From positions 62,001 through 126,000 of the forward strand of contig CAZJKJ010000001.1 of assembly GCA_964546435.1 (NCBI GenBank): a stretch of DNA of 64,000 nt. The letters run 5' to 3'. Of the stretch, positions 18,425 through 26,958 are shown one piece after another. Positions within the stretch are counted from its first letter, which is position 1. The number at the start of each line of letters is the position of its first letter. Under the pieces are notes generated by a model. It was not told the origin of the DNA. It worked only from the letters and a program-made list of their open reading frames with translations, and ran no database searches. The position numbers were made by a program, and so were the translations under genes. The DNA is from CAYNST01 sp964546435. GTDB taxonomy: Bacteria > Pseudomonadota > Gammaproteobacteria > Pseudomonadales > Cellvibrionaceae.

Positions 18425-18826
18425 TCAGATTTCAAGTCGCTCCAGAATGGATTCACACGGCTCCGGGACTGGATCACCCGCGTCGGATATTTCAGCTGAC
18501 CAGGACCCGACCTCGGGTTCTACCCAGTCGTCCTCGTCCGTCAAATCTATCGCGTCGACCCGCCCGGAGTCGGCGACGGAGGTTGCAATTTCTTCCTGCG
18601 GCAGTTCGTCAGCATGTTCGATTGCGGCAATCAATTCATCAATAATGCTTTCCGAAATGGTGCTTCCCGAACGAGGCGGCGCTTCGACCGGCTGCTGCGG
18701 TGCATTACCGAGGTTGTGACGTACTACAGATCCGGCAGTTTCACTGACCGATGCTGCGGAGTTTTCGGAGTTACAGCCAGTAAAAGCCAGGGCTGCCAGA
18801 AGTGCGATCGTGATACTGCTTTTCAA
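18425..18826 (-). CDS. Small acidic putative lipoprotein
   Basis: 133 residues. The N-terminus MKSSITIALLAALAFTGC is a signal peptide ending in a lipobox-like FTGC, so a lipid-anchored periplasmic protein is likely. The rest is low-complexity and strongly acidic, rich in Glu, Asp and Ser, with one helical stretch (SESIIDELIAAIEHADEL). No family is recognised. It appears to be a single-gene unit. Confidence 0.6.
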   Translation of the reverse strand: MKSSITIALLAALAFTGCNSENSAASVSETAGSVVRHNLGNAPQQPVEAPPRSGSTISESIIDELIAAIEHADELPQEEIATSVADSGRVDAIDLTDEDDWVEPEVGSWSAEISDAGDPVPEPCESILERLEI

Positions 18827-19438
18827 GGTAAATATCCTGCTTTGGTTACATCTGCCTTAAATATAGTAGCTGCGACACAGCTCCATTAGTCTTAAATGCC
18901 ATAGCTGCCAGCAGTTCAAACGGGCCGCGATCAACTAAAAAATGTGAACGCGATCGTTCAGGTTTATTTTGTGCAGCGCGTCACGAACAAACAGTGATGG
19001 ATGCCCGCTCAAAATGACTTCCGTAATTCTATGGCAGAATTTAAAGCTGAAAATCGCGATAAGGTCCGCTTTTGGATGATCCGTACCACGGAAAAACGTC
19101 TGATAGTGAACTCCAACACGTGCTGAATGCGGCGTGCGTAACGCAGGTCGGAACCGGTCTGGACTGAAATGCGCCAAGGGATGCATTCGCTGAAACGGGC
19201 GTTCGGGCGTGCTTTTCGATCCAAAGTCGCTTGCTGCTGTGATCCCGCGATCAACTGATTTTTCCGAATTGTTAAGCCTGTCGTTAATTTCCACAGACCT
19301 CGCTTTCCCAAGAGGGATCTCCTGTGGCAAAATTGCGACCCCACCGGGATATTCCCATGAGACTGCGGGATGTCAACGCGAGCGATGCGATTGCGGCATG
19401 CCATGGGACTTTGTTTGATTCAAGGGAGAGATACCATT
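18827..19438. other. 612-bp gap without a supported gene
   Basis: Several overlapping frames are open here on both strands, but none has a ribosome site, family motif or consistent composition. I see no RNA gene or repeat. It carries the promoter of the lipoprotein gene (minus) and of the secreted protein at 19439 (plus). Confidence 0.35.
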
Positions 19439-19756
19439 TTGAAAACTTTTCTCGTTTCCGTTTTTGCAACTCTCGTCGCTACCTCTACCCACCTGCAGGC
19501 ACAGACAGACGAAGAGCTCAGAGCCATGCAGCAGAGCCTTAACAAAGAAGTGATGGAAAAGCCGTTCTCCGTTGAGGACGAAGCCAAGATTGATGCATTT
19601 ATCAAAAACGCGATGGCCAAGGATTTGAAGCCGCAAGCCACGAAAGCGCCGGATGGCTGGAAGCCCGGCTTCACCTGTGCGGATATTTACAACACCGGCT
19701 GGAACAACTATCGCAATTGTCGCCACTACCGCAGCTATTACGGCCGCTATTGGTAG
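19439..19756 (+). CDS. Small secreted protein, TTG start
   Basis: 105 residues if translation starts at the TTG at 19439, which follows a GGGAGAG ribosome site. The frame opens further upstream, but only this start puts the signal peptide (KTFLVSVFATLVATSTHLQA, then Q) at the N-terminus. The mature part is charged and helical (DEELRAMQQSLNKEVM) and ends in an aromatic, Tyr/Arg-rich tail (HYRSYYGRYW) with two cysteines that could form a disulfide. No family is recognised. Confidence 0.6.
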   Translation: MKTFLVSVFATLVATSTHLQAQTDEELRAMQQSLNKEVMEKPFSVEDEAKIDAFIKNAMAKDLKPQATKAPDGWKPGFTCADIYNTGWNNYRNCRHYRSYYGRYW

Positions 19757-19927
19757 TAGACGGCATACTGCGAGGACCCGGAATCGTGGCGTTGTCGCAG
19801 CGTGATCCGGTGAAGGGATGCCAGGTATCGGGCTGTCCGCTTCATTACCGTACTGTGTTCGAATGATTCATCATCTCCCCGGGGATGATGGCTGTTATAC
19901 CTATACCTTCCACAAAGGATGAAAACC

Positions 19928-20695
19928 ATGAAAGCCCCAAGCATCGTCTCCATTGGCTGGAAAGCCGCACTGCTCACCATCGCTCTTTCAATATTCGCTG
20001 GCTGCTCGGCCACTCAGGTTGCGTTGAACAAGAAGAATCTGGACGTGCAGACACGCACGAGCACCGCGGTATTCGTCGATCCGGTTGCGAGGGAAAAGCG
20101 CACGGTATACGTGGACGTTAAAAGCGGCGTGATGGAATTCGATCGACGGGCATTCAAACAGTTTGTCATCGAGCAGTTTGGCTTGAATGACAATGGTTAT
20201 CGGATTGTCGACAACCCTGAGACAGCCCAGTTTTCGCTGGTTGCCTATGTGCTGAACCTGGAGAAAACCAGCCCGTCCGCAGCTGAAGCTGCCCTGGGTC
20301 AGGGCTATATGGGCGGTGCAGTTGTAGCAGGGGCTGCCGTTGGCGCAGTTGCCAATAACTCTTACCCCGTACGCGGTGCCGTGGCCGGTGGCATTGTCGG
20401 CGGGGCTGCAGAGCTGATCAGCGGTGCTTTAGTGAAAGACGTCACCTACATGCTGGTGTGTGATGTTCAGATTACCGAGCGTACTGCCCACGGCGCCATT
20501 GTGCGTAAAGATGTCCAGCTGGACGCCAAAGTTTCCGATTCAGGCTCCGCGCGCCAGACCGTCTCGGAAGTATCCAACAAGAAAGATTACCGCACTCGCA
20601 TCGTGACCACGGCCAACAAAGCGAACCTGAAGCTGGAGCAGGCACAGGAACTGATGTTTCAGAAAACCGCTTACGCCATGTCCAGCTTCTTTTAA
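19928..20695 (+). CDS. TraT-like complement resistance lipoprotein
   Basis: 255 residues from the ATG at 19928 (AAAGGAT about 8 nt upstream; the ATG at 19919 lies inside that site). The signal peptide ends with the lipobox FAGC. The mature start SATQVALNKKNLDVQTRTS and the TVYVDVKS stretch match the TraT family of outer-membrane lipoproteins, as does the glycine-rich hydrophobic middle (GAVVAGAAVGAVANN). Plasmid TraT blocks mating-pair formation and complement attack; chromosomal homologues like this one, with no conjugation genes around, have no settled role. Confidence 0.87.
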   Translation: MKAPSIVSIGWKAALLTIALSIFAGCSATQVALNKKNLDVQTRTSTAVFVDPVAREKRTVYVDVKSGVMEFDRRAFKQFVIEQFGLNDNGYRIVDNPETAQFSLVAYVLNLEKTSPSAAEAALGQGYMGGAVVAGAAVGAVANNSYPVRGAVAGGIVGGAAELISGALVKDVTYMLVCDVQITERTAHGAIVRKDVQLDAKVSDSGSARQTVSEVSNKKDYRTRIVTTANKANLKLEQAQELMFQKTAYAMSSFF

Positions 20696-20718
20696 TTACC
20701 CGCGTCTGTTAACACTAA

Positions 20719-20773
20719 CGCCGGACCATCCGGCGTGCCTGTCTGTCCGCACCCCTGCATCACAGGGGTGCGG
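20719..20773. terminator. Two tandem hairpins between convergent genes
   Basis: A 7-bp perfect stem (20719-20725 with 20729-20735) and, 11 nt on, an 11-bp perfect GC-rich stem (20747-20757 with 20763-20773) separate the traT-like gene from the VWA gene. Neither has a T-run, but two strong stems in a convergent gap suggest a bidirectional transcription end. Confidence 0.5.
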
Positions 20774-20799
20774 GTCACCAATCTGCATCTGACCCCCGC

Positions 20800-23139
20800 T
20801 CAGTTCCGTTTCAATCCCGTCAGGGGATCGATATCGTCCGGCATCTGGTTTTGGATGGAATCGTCCATGTCGTCCGGCTCGCCGTCCAGCTCATCAATCA
20901 GATTGGTGATGGCGTCATCCAGCTCGTCGCCCTCCAGGTCGAGCCCCTGGGCTTTCCGCATCTGCGCGGCAAAATCTTCCTTCTCTCCCGGCGTTGCATC
21001 GGCCGTCGCCCAGGCAACGATATCGCTTTCGATGTCATCCATCTCGTAACCGTCTTCGGCGGGAAGCGTGGGTGTCTCGACTGGATCCGCGACGGGATCC
21101 ACCAGTTCCGGCGGCGGGTCCATGACCATCGGCTCCGGTTCGAGGGTTTCCATTGAGGGTTCGGAATCGAGATCTTCCATGCCCGGCTCTTCCTCGGGCA
21201 CCGCTTCCTCAACATCGAATTCATCCAGTTTCGGCTCGGCGTCCCAGTCCATTTTCATGAGGTCAGTGTCCGCCATCGCAAAGGATTCCTCTTCGCTCGG
21301 CGACGCTGCCTCGGGCGGATTCTCACTCGAGGGGGCACTTTTACGACGCCTGCCAATCAGGTAAACCAATCCCAGCGTAGCCCCGCCGCCAGCAACCAGA
21401 AGCACTGCCCAAAGCCAGACGGGAATTCCGTCATCCCGTTGCTCGGGGGGAAGCGGTTCCGGTTCCGACACTTCCGGTGGTGACGGAGGCGTCGCGACTA
21501 CCGGCGGCGCCTCCGGCTCTTCATCATCGGGTACAGCGAACAGCCCATCCGCATTCAGCCCCAGCACCTGGGGCCCGAGGTCGTACTGAAATGGTTCACC
21601 TGCCGTATTTTGGCCGGTGACTTTTGCCGTAAGCAGGTGATCACCATTTGGGCGGGGGGTAATGACGGCCTGCCAATACCCCTGGGAGTCCCATTGCAAT
21701 GGGCGAACCTGCTTGCGTCGGTCTGGCCCCAGGACTGACGCCACCACTTGCACCCGTTCAGGTGCAAAGTCCACCAGATGAGGAACGACCCTGAGCTCAA
21801 AGCCGATCTGGCCCTGGCTGTCCGTCAATTCAGTGGATTCAAGACTGAAAGGCGGGCTGACCTGCAGAGGATGAGAGATGCGGCGCTGAAACGTCTGCCC
21901 GTTTACTTCGAGATCAAGGCGATAATCCCCCGCTTCGTCAAGTGAGGGCAGACTGATGGCAAATATGCCGCGTTCGGGAATGCGCCCGGCGGGCAGTTCG
22001 TCTGTCCACACGGGCATATCCGCACGCTCAACCCGCCGGATCAAGGTGGCGCGGGCAGACAGCAGCGCCAGAAACTGAGGGTCGGTAATCGCTGCATTGC
22101 CTTCGGTCACAGCAAATTCAGCGGTGAGCGCTGCTCCCTGCAAGACATTGATCGGCAGCGGTCGCAGGCGCAATCCGAGATTGCTGATTACCGTCACGCG
22201 GCTTTCCGGCGCGATATCGGCCAGTACTTTCCACTCGCCTTCCAGCGGATGCTTCACGGTCATCAAGTCATACTGGTCTGTCTGATACCACTGAATATCT
22301 GCGTCCTGTTTGTCTGCCAGATAAATGGTGCCGTCCGGGCTCACCAGTTGGGTCGGCTTTTCCGACTGACGCCGAAAAATCAGGGCGGTCAGTTCTTCCA
22401 CGGATGAATCCACCAGGAACGCGTTGCCGTCACCGATTGGCAGCTGGTCGGCGGGTGCCGAAGCATCGAAGGCTTTAATGAATGCCATCATGAGCGCATC
22501 GGCATTGTCCGCCACGGTGTGGGACCCGTCCGTGGCCTGTGCCAGCTTTTTCATCAGGCCCGCATCCGCGTTTGCAGACAGCGCGATGGTATGCAGCGTC
22601 ATGCCTCGAGCCTGGATACGGGCCAGCACGTCGTTCTGTATCCGCCCTCTTTCCTGCAGATTTTTGGCGGGGTCCCGGTCAATATCGACCATGCCATCGG
22701 TGAGCAGAATGAGGTGCCCCCTGCCGGCGTCGGCGGGCGAAGGGACGCTGATCGCGTTCTCCAGAGCACTACCGATGTTGGTAAACAACCCGGTCGCGTT
22801 GATTTGTTCGGCTTGCCGGCGCGCTTCATCGCGCCATGAATCGTCGACCTTCCGAAAGGGCACCAGCATGTTGACCTGACGCCCGAAGGTCCAGATACCC
22901 GCATGACTGCCGTCGGGAAGGATTCTGACCAGAAGGTCCACCGCCGGTTTACGCAGGTCCGCCGGATCATTGCGCTTCATGCTGCCGGAAATGTCGATGA
23001 TCAGGCGGATATCCGCGTTCGTCGGAGGCCGGGGAAGTTCAGAGGGTCGCTGTGACAACGCCGGCAGCGACAGCAGAAGCACCCACAATACCAATGTGAG
23101 GCGCGCGGCTCTTCGGGTCGATCGTTGAACGCAGTTCAT
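20800..23139 (-). CDS. Exported von Willebrand factor A domain protein with membrane anchor and acidic tail
   Basis: 779 residues. A signal peptide (ending near LPALSQ) is followed by a VWA domain at about 43-225 with an intact MIDAS start D49-I-S51-G-S53 and a second acidic motif LLTDGMVD. The middle (about 230-560) looks like beta-rich Ig-type domains. A single membrane helix (IPVWLWAVLLVAGGGATLGL, near 575-595) precedes a ~170-residue cytoplasmic tail that is extremely rich in Glu and Asp. VWA domains bind protein partners through a metal ion. The topology resembles a sensor or scaffold linking periplasm to cytoplasm; the function is not known. No AAA+ MoxR partner lies nearby. Confidence 0.8.
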   Translation of the reverse strand: MNCVQRSTRRAARLTLVLWVLLLSLPALSQRPSELPRPPTNADIRLIIDISGSMKRNDPADLRKPAVDLLVRILPDGSHAGIWTFGRQVNMLVPFRKVDDSWRDEARRQAEQINATGLFTNIGSALENAISVPSPADAGRGHLILLTDGMVDIDRDPAKNLQERGRIQNDVLARIQARGMTLHTIALSANADAGLMKKLAQATDGSHTVADNADALMMAFIKAFDASAPADQLPIGDGNAFLVDSSVEELTALIFRRQSEKPTQLVSPDGTIYLADKQDADIQWYQTDQYDLMTVKHPLEGEWKVLADIAPESRVTVISNLGLRLRPLPINVLQGAALTAEFAVTEGNAAITDPQFLALLSARATLIRRVERADMPVWTDELPAGRIPERGIFAISLPSLDEAGDYRLDLEVNGQTFQRRISHPLQVSPPFSLESTELTDSQGQIGFELRVVPHLVDFAPERVQVVASVLGPDRRKQVRPLQWDSQGYWQAVITPRPNGDHLLTAKVTGQNTAGEPFQYDLGPQVLGLNADGLFAVPDDEEPEAPPVVATPPSPPEVSEPEPLPPEQRDDGIPVWLWAVLLVAGGGATLGLVYLIGRRRKSAPSSENPPEAASPSEEESFAMADTDLMKMDWDAEPKLDEFDVEEAVPEEEPGMEDLDSEPSMETLEPEPMVMDPPPELVDPVADPVETPTLPAEDGYEMDDIESDIVAWATADATPGEKEDFAAQMRKAQGLDLEGDELDDAITNLIDELDGEPDDMDDSIQNQMPDDIDPLTGLKRN

Positions 23140-23343
23140 GGCGGCGGTGCTTGCTCTCGGACGTGAGATTTAGATTGGCCGCCCGCATATGAAACTTGAT
23201 GCGTTAACTAATGGAGGCGACGCGCTATATCTACTATTTATAGCAGTCTGAGAGCATTCGTGGGATTAGCTGCGGGTATTGCCTTGAAACCCGCAGAAGA
23301 AATGTCCGGGACGAAAATCGCCCGGAATTGTGCAGCGGCGGGT

Positions 23344-23700
23344 CTAATCCGCTTTCTGAACCCGGATTTTTCGGAGGGTCTGCACCGCCAACGCAATGCC
23401 GATGGTCAGGACAGCGACAACCGTGAGCGCCGACAGTAGTGGTGCGCCGGCGCGCCAGAAACTGCTGTCATTGTCGACAATGCCTTCAAAAGCTGCGATC
23501 AACCAGGCCGGCGCCAGGTAATCCATGTCCGAAGAGGCGTACCAGGGGACGAGAAAGAAGATCAAGCCCAGCACTCGCAACAGCGTTCGCACCAGCCGGA
23601 AGCGTATGCCTGCGGTGAGATACCACCAGCAGCCCATTACCAAAACAACACCGAGCAAATAGAAAAGCCAACCGTAAAGATATTCCGACTGCGTGTACAT
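23344..23700 (-). CDS. Small multi-pass membrane protein
   Basis: 118 residues with about three hydrophobic segments: WLFYLLGVVLVMGCWWYLT, LLRVLGLIFFLVPWYA and PLLSALTVVAVLTIGIALAV. The ending KIRVQKAD is basic, so the C-terminus is probably cytoplasmic. I recognise no named family. It is 47 nt downstream of slyX on the same strand and may be the last gene of the dnaX-slyX run. Confidence 0.7.
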   Translation of the reverse strand: MYTQSEYLYGWLFYLLGVVLVMGCWWYLTAGIRFRLVRTLLRVLGLIFFLVPWYASSDMDYLAPAWLIAAFEGIVDNDSSFWRAGAPLLSALTVVAVLTIGIALAVQTLRKIRVQKAD

Positions 23701-23747
23701 AAATTAATCCAGACATGAAAATCCGGCCAAGGCGGTCACCGGGCCGG

Positions 23748-23969
23748 TTAATAGTGTGGCGGTCGCTCGTCCAGCGGCGGCCTCTCCAACGTTTCGATTT
23801 GCTCCCGCAGTTCCAGATTTTTCTGCAGAACGTCTTTGCAGAGAATTCGCAGACGTTCCAGCTCGCCGCTCTGGCGGAGCAGTTCCATGCTCAAATCCTG
23901 AATCGCGTCTTCCTGAAAGGCGACCCGACTCTGCAGATCTTCTGCAACCGCTTGCCAGGATTCCGTCAT
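23748..23969 (-). CDS. slyX: SlyX family protein
   Basis: 73 residues starting MTESWQ at 23969, close to the 72 of E. coli SlyX; an upstream frame to 24035 overlaps ycgN. It is one long coiled coil (EDLQSRVAFQEDAIQDLSME through LRILCKDVLQKNLELREQIE) ending in the conserved PPHY. The molecular role of SlyX is unknown. The start is 13 nt after the ycgN stop codon. Confidence 0.9.
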   Translation of the reverse strand: MTESWQAVAEDLQSRVAFQEDAIQDLSMELLRQSGELERLRILCKDVLQKNLELREQIETLERPPLDERPPHY

Positions 23970-23982
23970 ATCATTGCACCCA

Positions 23983-24444
23983 TCATTCGTGGACCCACTG
24001 CACGATACGCTCTTCCCAGTCGTCTTCATGCACATGCTCTTCGCTCACAACCCGCCCCACGACAGACCAGCCTTCCCGGATCGTGGAGAAGCGATCACCG
24101 GTAACAAGCGGATGCCAGTCCGGTAAATCCCGCGCTTCGAAAATCCGCCGATAACCACAGGTATCGGGCAGCCAGTCACTCTCTTCCACTGTCTCTGGCG
24201 TCAAGCGACTGCACAGGGGCACGTTGATTTGCCGGTTATTGTAGTCACGGCATCGCGCGTTGGACAGATCGAGATAACGGCAGGCAATGTCGGTGTGGTA
24301 CAGCTGTTCGTCATCCTCGTCCAGCAGCTTGACCAGGCAACATTTGCCGCAGCCATCGCACAGGCTTTCCCATTGCGCCGGGGTCATTTCGTCCAGACGC
24401 AGGGTTTTCCAGAACGGCGGCGTAGCCGCAACAGAAATACTCAT
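23983..24444 (-). CDS. ycgN: YcgN-type (UPF0260) cysteine-cluster protein
   Basis: 153 residues from the ATG at 24444. The cysteine-rich motif LCDGCGKCCL, then later CRYLD, CRDY and PLCSRLTPE, and the WLPDTCGYR motif are the UPF0260 pattern. These look like metal or iron-sulfur ligands, but the function is not established. It lies 10 nt after ycgL, the usual pairing in gammaproteobacteria. Confidence 0.92.
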   Translation of the reverse strand: MSISVAATPPFWKTLRLDEMTPAQWESLCDGCGKCCLVKLLDEDDEQLYHTDIACRYLDLSNARCRDYNNRQINVPLCSRLTPETVEESDWLPDTCGYRRIFEARDLPDWHPLVTGDRFSTIREGWSVVGRVVSEEHVHEDDWEERIVQWVHE

Positions 24445-24454
24445 TGCGGGCCTG

Positions 24455-24742
24455 TCAGTACAGCTTGCTGTTGCGTTGCGCCATGGCAACCATGTCGCCC
24501 CCGGGTAGTGGCGGTACCTGCAGGTAAAAACCCTGTTCCCGCAGGGCGTCGAGTACCGAGTTCACATCCGCACGGGCGAGCTTGCGCTCGGGCGTGAGTT
24601 CAAGGGTCATGGCCAGGGTGGCATTGCCGAAAACCTGCTGGAGTTCCGGGGGTACTTTTGTCAGACCCGCCCCTTGTACAACATACAGATACAGATCTTC
24701 CCGTTTCGAGCTGCGATAAATATCGCTGGTAACTGCGTTCAT
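24455..24742 (-). CDS. ycgL: YcgL domain protein
   Basis: 95 residues from the ATG at 24742, which overlaps the rnd stop codon (ATGA). The stretches DIYRSSKREDLYLYV and LREQGFYLQVPP, with the ending MVAMAQRNSKLY, match the YcgL family. Function unknown. The translational overlap with rnd and the 10-nt gap to ycgN show one operon. Confidence 0.93.
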   Translation of the reverse strand: MNAVTSDIYRSSKREDLYLYVVQGAGLTKVPPELQQVFGNATLAMTLELTPERKLARADVNSVLDALREQGFYLQVPPLPGGDMVAMAQRNSKLY

Positions 24743-25866
24743 ATAACGTCCTGCAAAGCGCGGGTAATGGCCTCGACCCGCCACGCGGCCATGGATGGTG
24801 GCAACAATAGATCGCCATTGGCCCCCTGGCCGATCGCTCTTGCCATAAATTCATAATCACTGCGTTTTGCCACGAGTTCAGGCGCAATTCCGCATTGGTC
24901 GGCCACCCGGGCAATCTGCTCTCGCAATTTCTTGACGGTGGCCCGCTGTTGGCTATCCAGAGGTGGCAGTGACTGAATTTCGGGCAAGTCACTGTCCGCA
25001 ACCGCGCGAACCTCATCCAGAACGGCGATAATCTGTTCCCCGAACTTGCGGACGGTGCCGGCATGAATACCTTCAAAGCCCTGCAGCTGACTGGTGCTGG
25101 TCGGCATCCGTGCGGCCAGATCGTACAGGATACTGTCGCTCAAAACACGCCCTCGCGGAATGTCCCGACTGCGCGCCACGGATTCGCGCCAACGGGCCAG
25201 TGCCTGCAAAGCAGCCAGGGCACGGCCTTTCAACCGCCAGGCACCCTTCAATCTTTCGCATGCCTTATCCGGGTGCTGCATCTCGTGGAACCGCTGGGCC
25301 ATGACCTGGTACTCGTGGTCCAGCCAGGCCATCCGTTCCAGGTCTTCAAGCTCTTTCAGGAGCTGCTCCGCCACAACAAACAGGAACTCGACGTCCAGCG
25401 CCGCATAATTTTCCTGAGCGGGTGTCAACGGCCGCTGCAGCCAATCCGACCGCGTTTCTCCTTTGGGAAGACTCACGCCGAGCAGCTTTTCCACAAGATT
25501 GGCGTACCCTACCGAGAATCCGTAGCCGCACAAGGCGGCCGCTATCTGAGTGTCGATCACCTTGCCGGGCAGTTCACCCGTGAGGTGATGAAAAACCTCC
25601 AGATCTTCGGAACACGAATGCATCACTTTCACAATCGACTCGTTTCGCAGGATCTCGATAAATGCTGACAGGTCTTGCAGTTGCAACGGATCGAGCAGAA
25701 ACGACCCGACCCCATCGTGAACCTGAATCAGCGCGGGTATCGGAAAAAAAGTGTCGGTCCGCATGAACTCGGTATCGACAGCCAGGAGCGGTGCGGATTT
25801 CCAGAGCGCACATTGTGCCTCCAGTGCGGATTCCGTCTGAATCCAGTGGATCGGTTTCAACAACAT
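24739..25866 (-). CDS. rnd: Ribonuclease D
   Basis: 375 residues, as in E. coli. The DEDD exonuclease motifs are clear: VDTEFMR with Asp and Glu (motif I), HSCSEDLEVF (motif II), and YAALDVEFL with Tyr and Asp (motif III). A C-terminal HRDC-type helical domain follows (about 210-290). RNase D trims 3' ends of tRNA precursors and other stable RNAs. The start is 3 nt after the recR stop, so the genes are co-transcribed. Confidence 0.96.
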   Translation of the reverse strand: MLLKPIHWIQTESALEAQCALWKSAPLLAVDTEFMRTDTFFPIPALIQVHDGVGSFLLDPLQLQDLSAFIEILRNESIVKVMHSCSEDLEVFHHLTGELPGKVIDTQIAAALCGYGFSVGYANLVEKLLGVSLPKGETRSDWLQRPLTPAQENYAALDVEFLFVVAEQLLKELEDLERMAWLDHEYQVMAQRFHEMQHPDKACERLKGAWRLKGRALAALQALARWRESVARSRDIPRGRVLSDSILYDLAARMPTSTSQLQGFEGIHAGTVRKFGEQIIAVLDEVRAVADSDLPEIQSLPPLDSQQRATVKKLREQIARVADQCGIAPELVAKRSDYEFMARAIGQGANGDLLLPPSMAAWRVEAITRALQDVI

Positions 25867-25869
25867 TAT

Positions 25870-26460
25870 CTAAAGTTCCCGGCGACTGGCGAGCGCATGC
25901 GCAAGCGTATTGCCATCAATGTATTCAAGTTCTCCCCCCATGGGGACGCCATGGGCAATTCGGCTCGCCGGAATTCCCAGTTCCCGCGCCCGCTCGCCCA
26001 GATAATGGGCGGTGGCCTCGCCTTCCATGGTGGATCCGGTCGCGACAATCATCTCTTGCACACCCTGTTGCAGTCGCTCCCGCAATTCGACCATTCCGAG
26101 TTCGGCAGGGCCTATGCCGTCAATGGGAGACAAATGTCCATGAAGCACGAAATAAAGTCCGTTGAACGACCCCGCCTGCTCGAGTGCCAGCACGTCCGCC
26201 GGATTTTCCACGACGCACAAGATCCCGGACTCGCGCCGGGGGTTGGCACAGATCCGGCACAAGGGCTGCTCCGTCAGCGTCCGGCACTGCCGGCAGCGGG
26301 CCACCTGGGCTACGGCCCGTTGCAACGCGTGCGCCAGGTTCGAAGCCCCTGCACGGTTACGTTCCAGTAAATGGAACGCCATTCGCTGTGCGCTTTTGGG
26401 CCCGACACCGGGCAATACCCGCAGCGCGGCGATCAGTTCATCGATCAGGGGACTGAACAC
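25870..26460 (-). CDS. recR: Recombination protein RecR
   Basis: 196 residues. The helix-hairpin-helix LPGVGPKSAQRMAFHLL, the four-cysteine zinc finger CRQCRTLTEQPLCRIC and the Toprim domain (CVVENPADVLALE, then GPAELGMVELRERL) are all intact. With RecO and RecF it loads RecA on gapped DNA. It follows ybaB by 9 nt, the classical dnaX-ybaB-recR order. Confidence 0.97.
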   Translation of the reverse strand: MFSPLIDELIAALRVLPGVGPKSAQRMAFHLLERNRAGASNLAHALQRAVAQVARCRQCRTLTEQPLCRICANPRRESGILCVVENPADVLALEQAGSFNGLYFVLHGHLSPIDGIGPAELGMVELRERLQQGVQEMIVATGSTMEGEATAHYLGERARELGIPASRIAHGVPMGGELEYIDGNTLAHALASRREL

Positions 26461-26469
26461 GCATTGGCC

Positions 26470-26790
26470 TCAGAATGGCATCTTGAAGCCAGGGGGTATT
26501 CCCAAACCACCCGCCAGACCTTTCATTTTTTCGTTTTTGGCTTCCTCGACCCGCCGCACCGCATCATTGACAGCGGCGGCCAGCAGGTCTTCCAGCATTT
26601 CCCGATCTTCGCTCATCAGGCTTTGATCGATCTGTACGCGACGTACATCGTTGCGCCCGTTCATGGTGACGCTGACCAACCCTGCGCCGGACTGTCCCTG
26701 GATTTCGATATTGGCCAGCTCCTCCTGCATCTGTTGCATTTTTCCCTGCATTTCCTGCACTTGCTTCATTACATCGCCCATGTTGAACAT
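26470..26790 (-). CDS. ybaB: YbaB/EbfC nucleoid-associated protein
   Basis: 106 residues. The N-terminal MGDVMKQVQEMQGKMQQMQE coiled helix, the VTMNGRNDVRRVQID strand and the LEDLLAAAVNDAVRRVEE helix match the YbaB/EbfC family, a dimeric DNA-binding protein. It lies between dnaX and recR as usual, but the gap after dnaX is 168 nt and holds short direct repeats. Confidence 0.96.
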   Translation of the reverse strand: MFNMGDVMKQVQEMQGKMQQMQEELANIEIQGQSGAGLVSVTMNGRNDVRRVQIDQSLMSEDREMLEDLLAAAVNDAVRRVEEAKNEKMKGLAGGLGIPPGFKMPF

Positions 26791-26810
26791 TGGCCTACCT
26801 CTCGCTGTTT

Positions 26811-26852
26811 TACTGTCCTGAATTCTGTACTGAATTCTGTACTGTCCTGAAT
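26811..26852. repeat. Nested short direct repeats upstream of ybaB
   Basis: A 13-mer (TACTGTCCTGAAT) occurs at 26811-26823 and 26840-26852, flanking a 12-mer (TGAATTCTGTAC) repeated in tandem at 26819-26830 and 26831-26842. It lies just before the ybaB start on the minus strand. It could come from replication slippage or be a protein-binding site. Confidence 0.7.
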
Positions 26853-26958
26853 GTCCTACTGTCTATGTCAGTGGACACGCGGCTCGTGTGCCAGTTTCCT
26901 CGAAGCCGCTTTATCACGCCTTGCCTGACCCTTCGCTCGACGACTTTTCGTACAGACC

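Noticed and set aside
26811..26863. Possible CRISPR-like repeats
   Set aside because: Units are 12-13 bp, overlapping, without spacers of constant length or cas genes. No CRISPR array is visible in the window.
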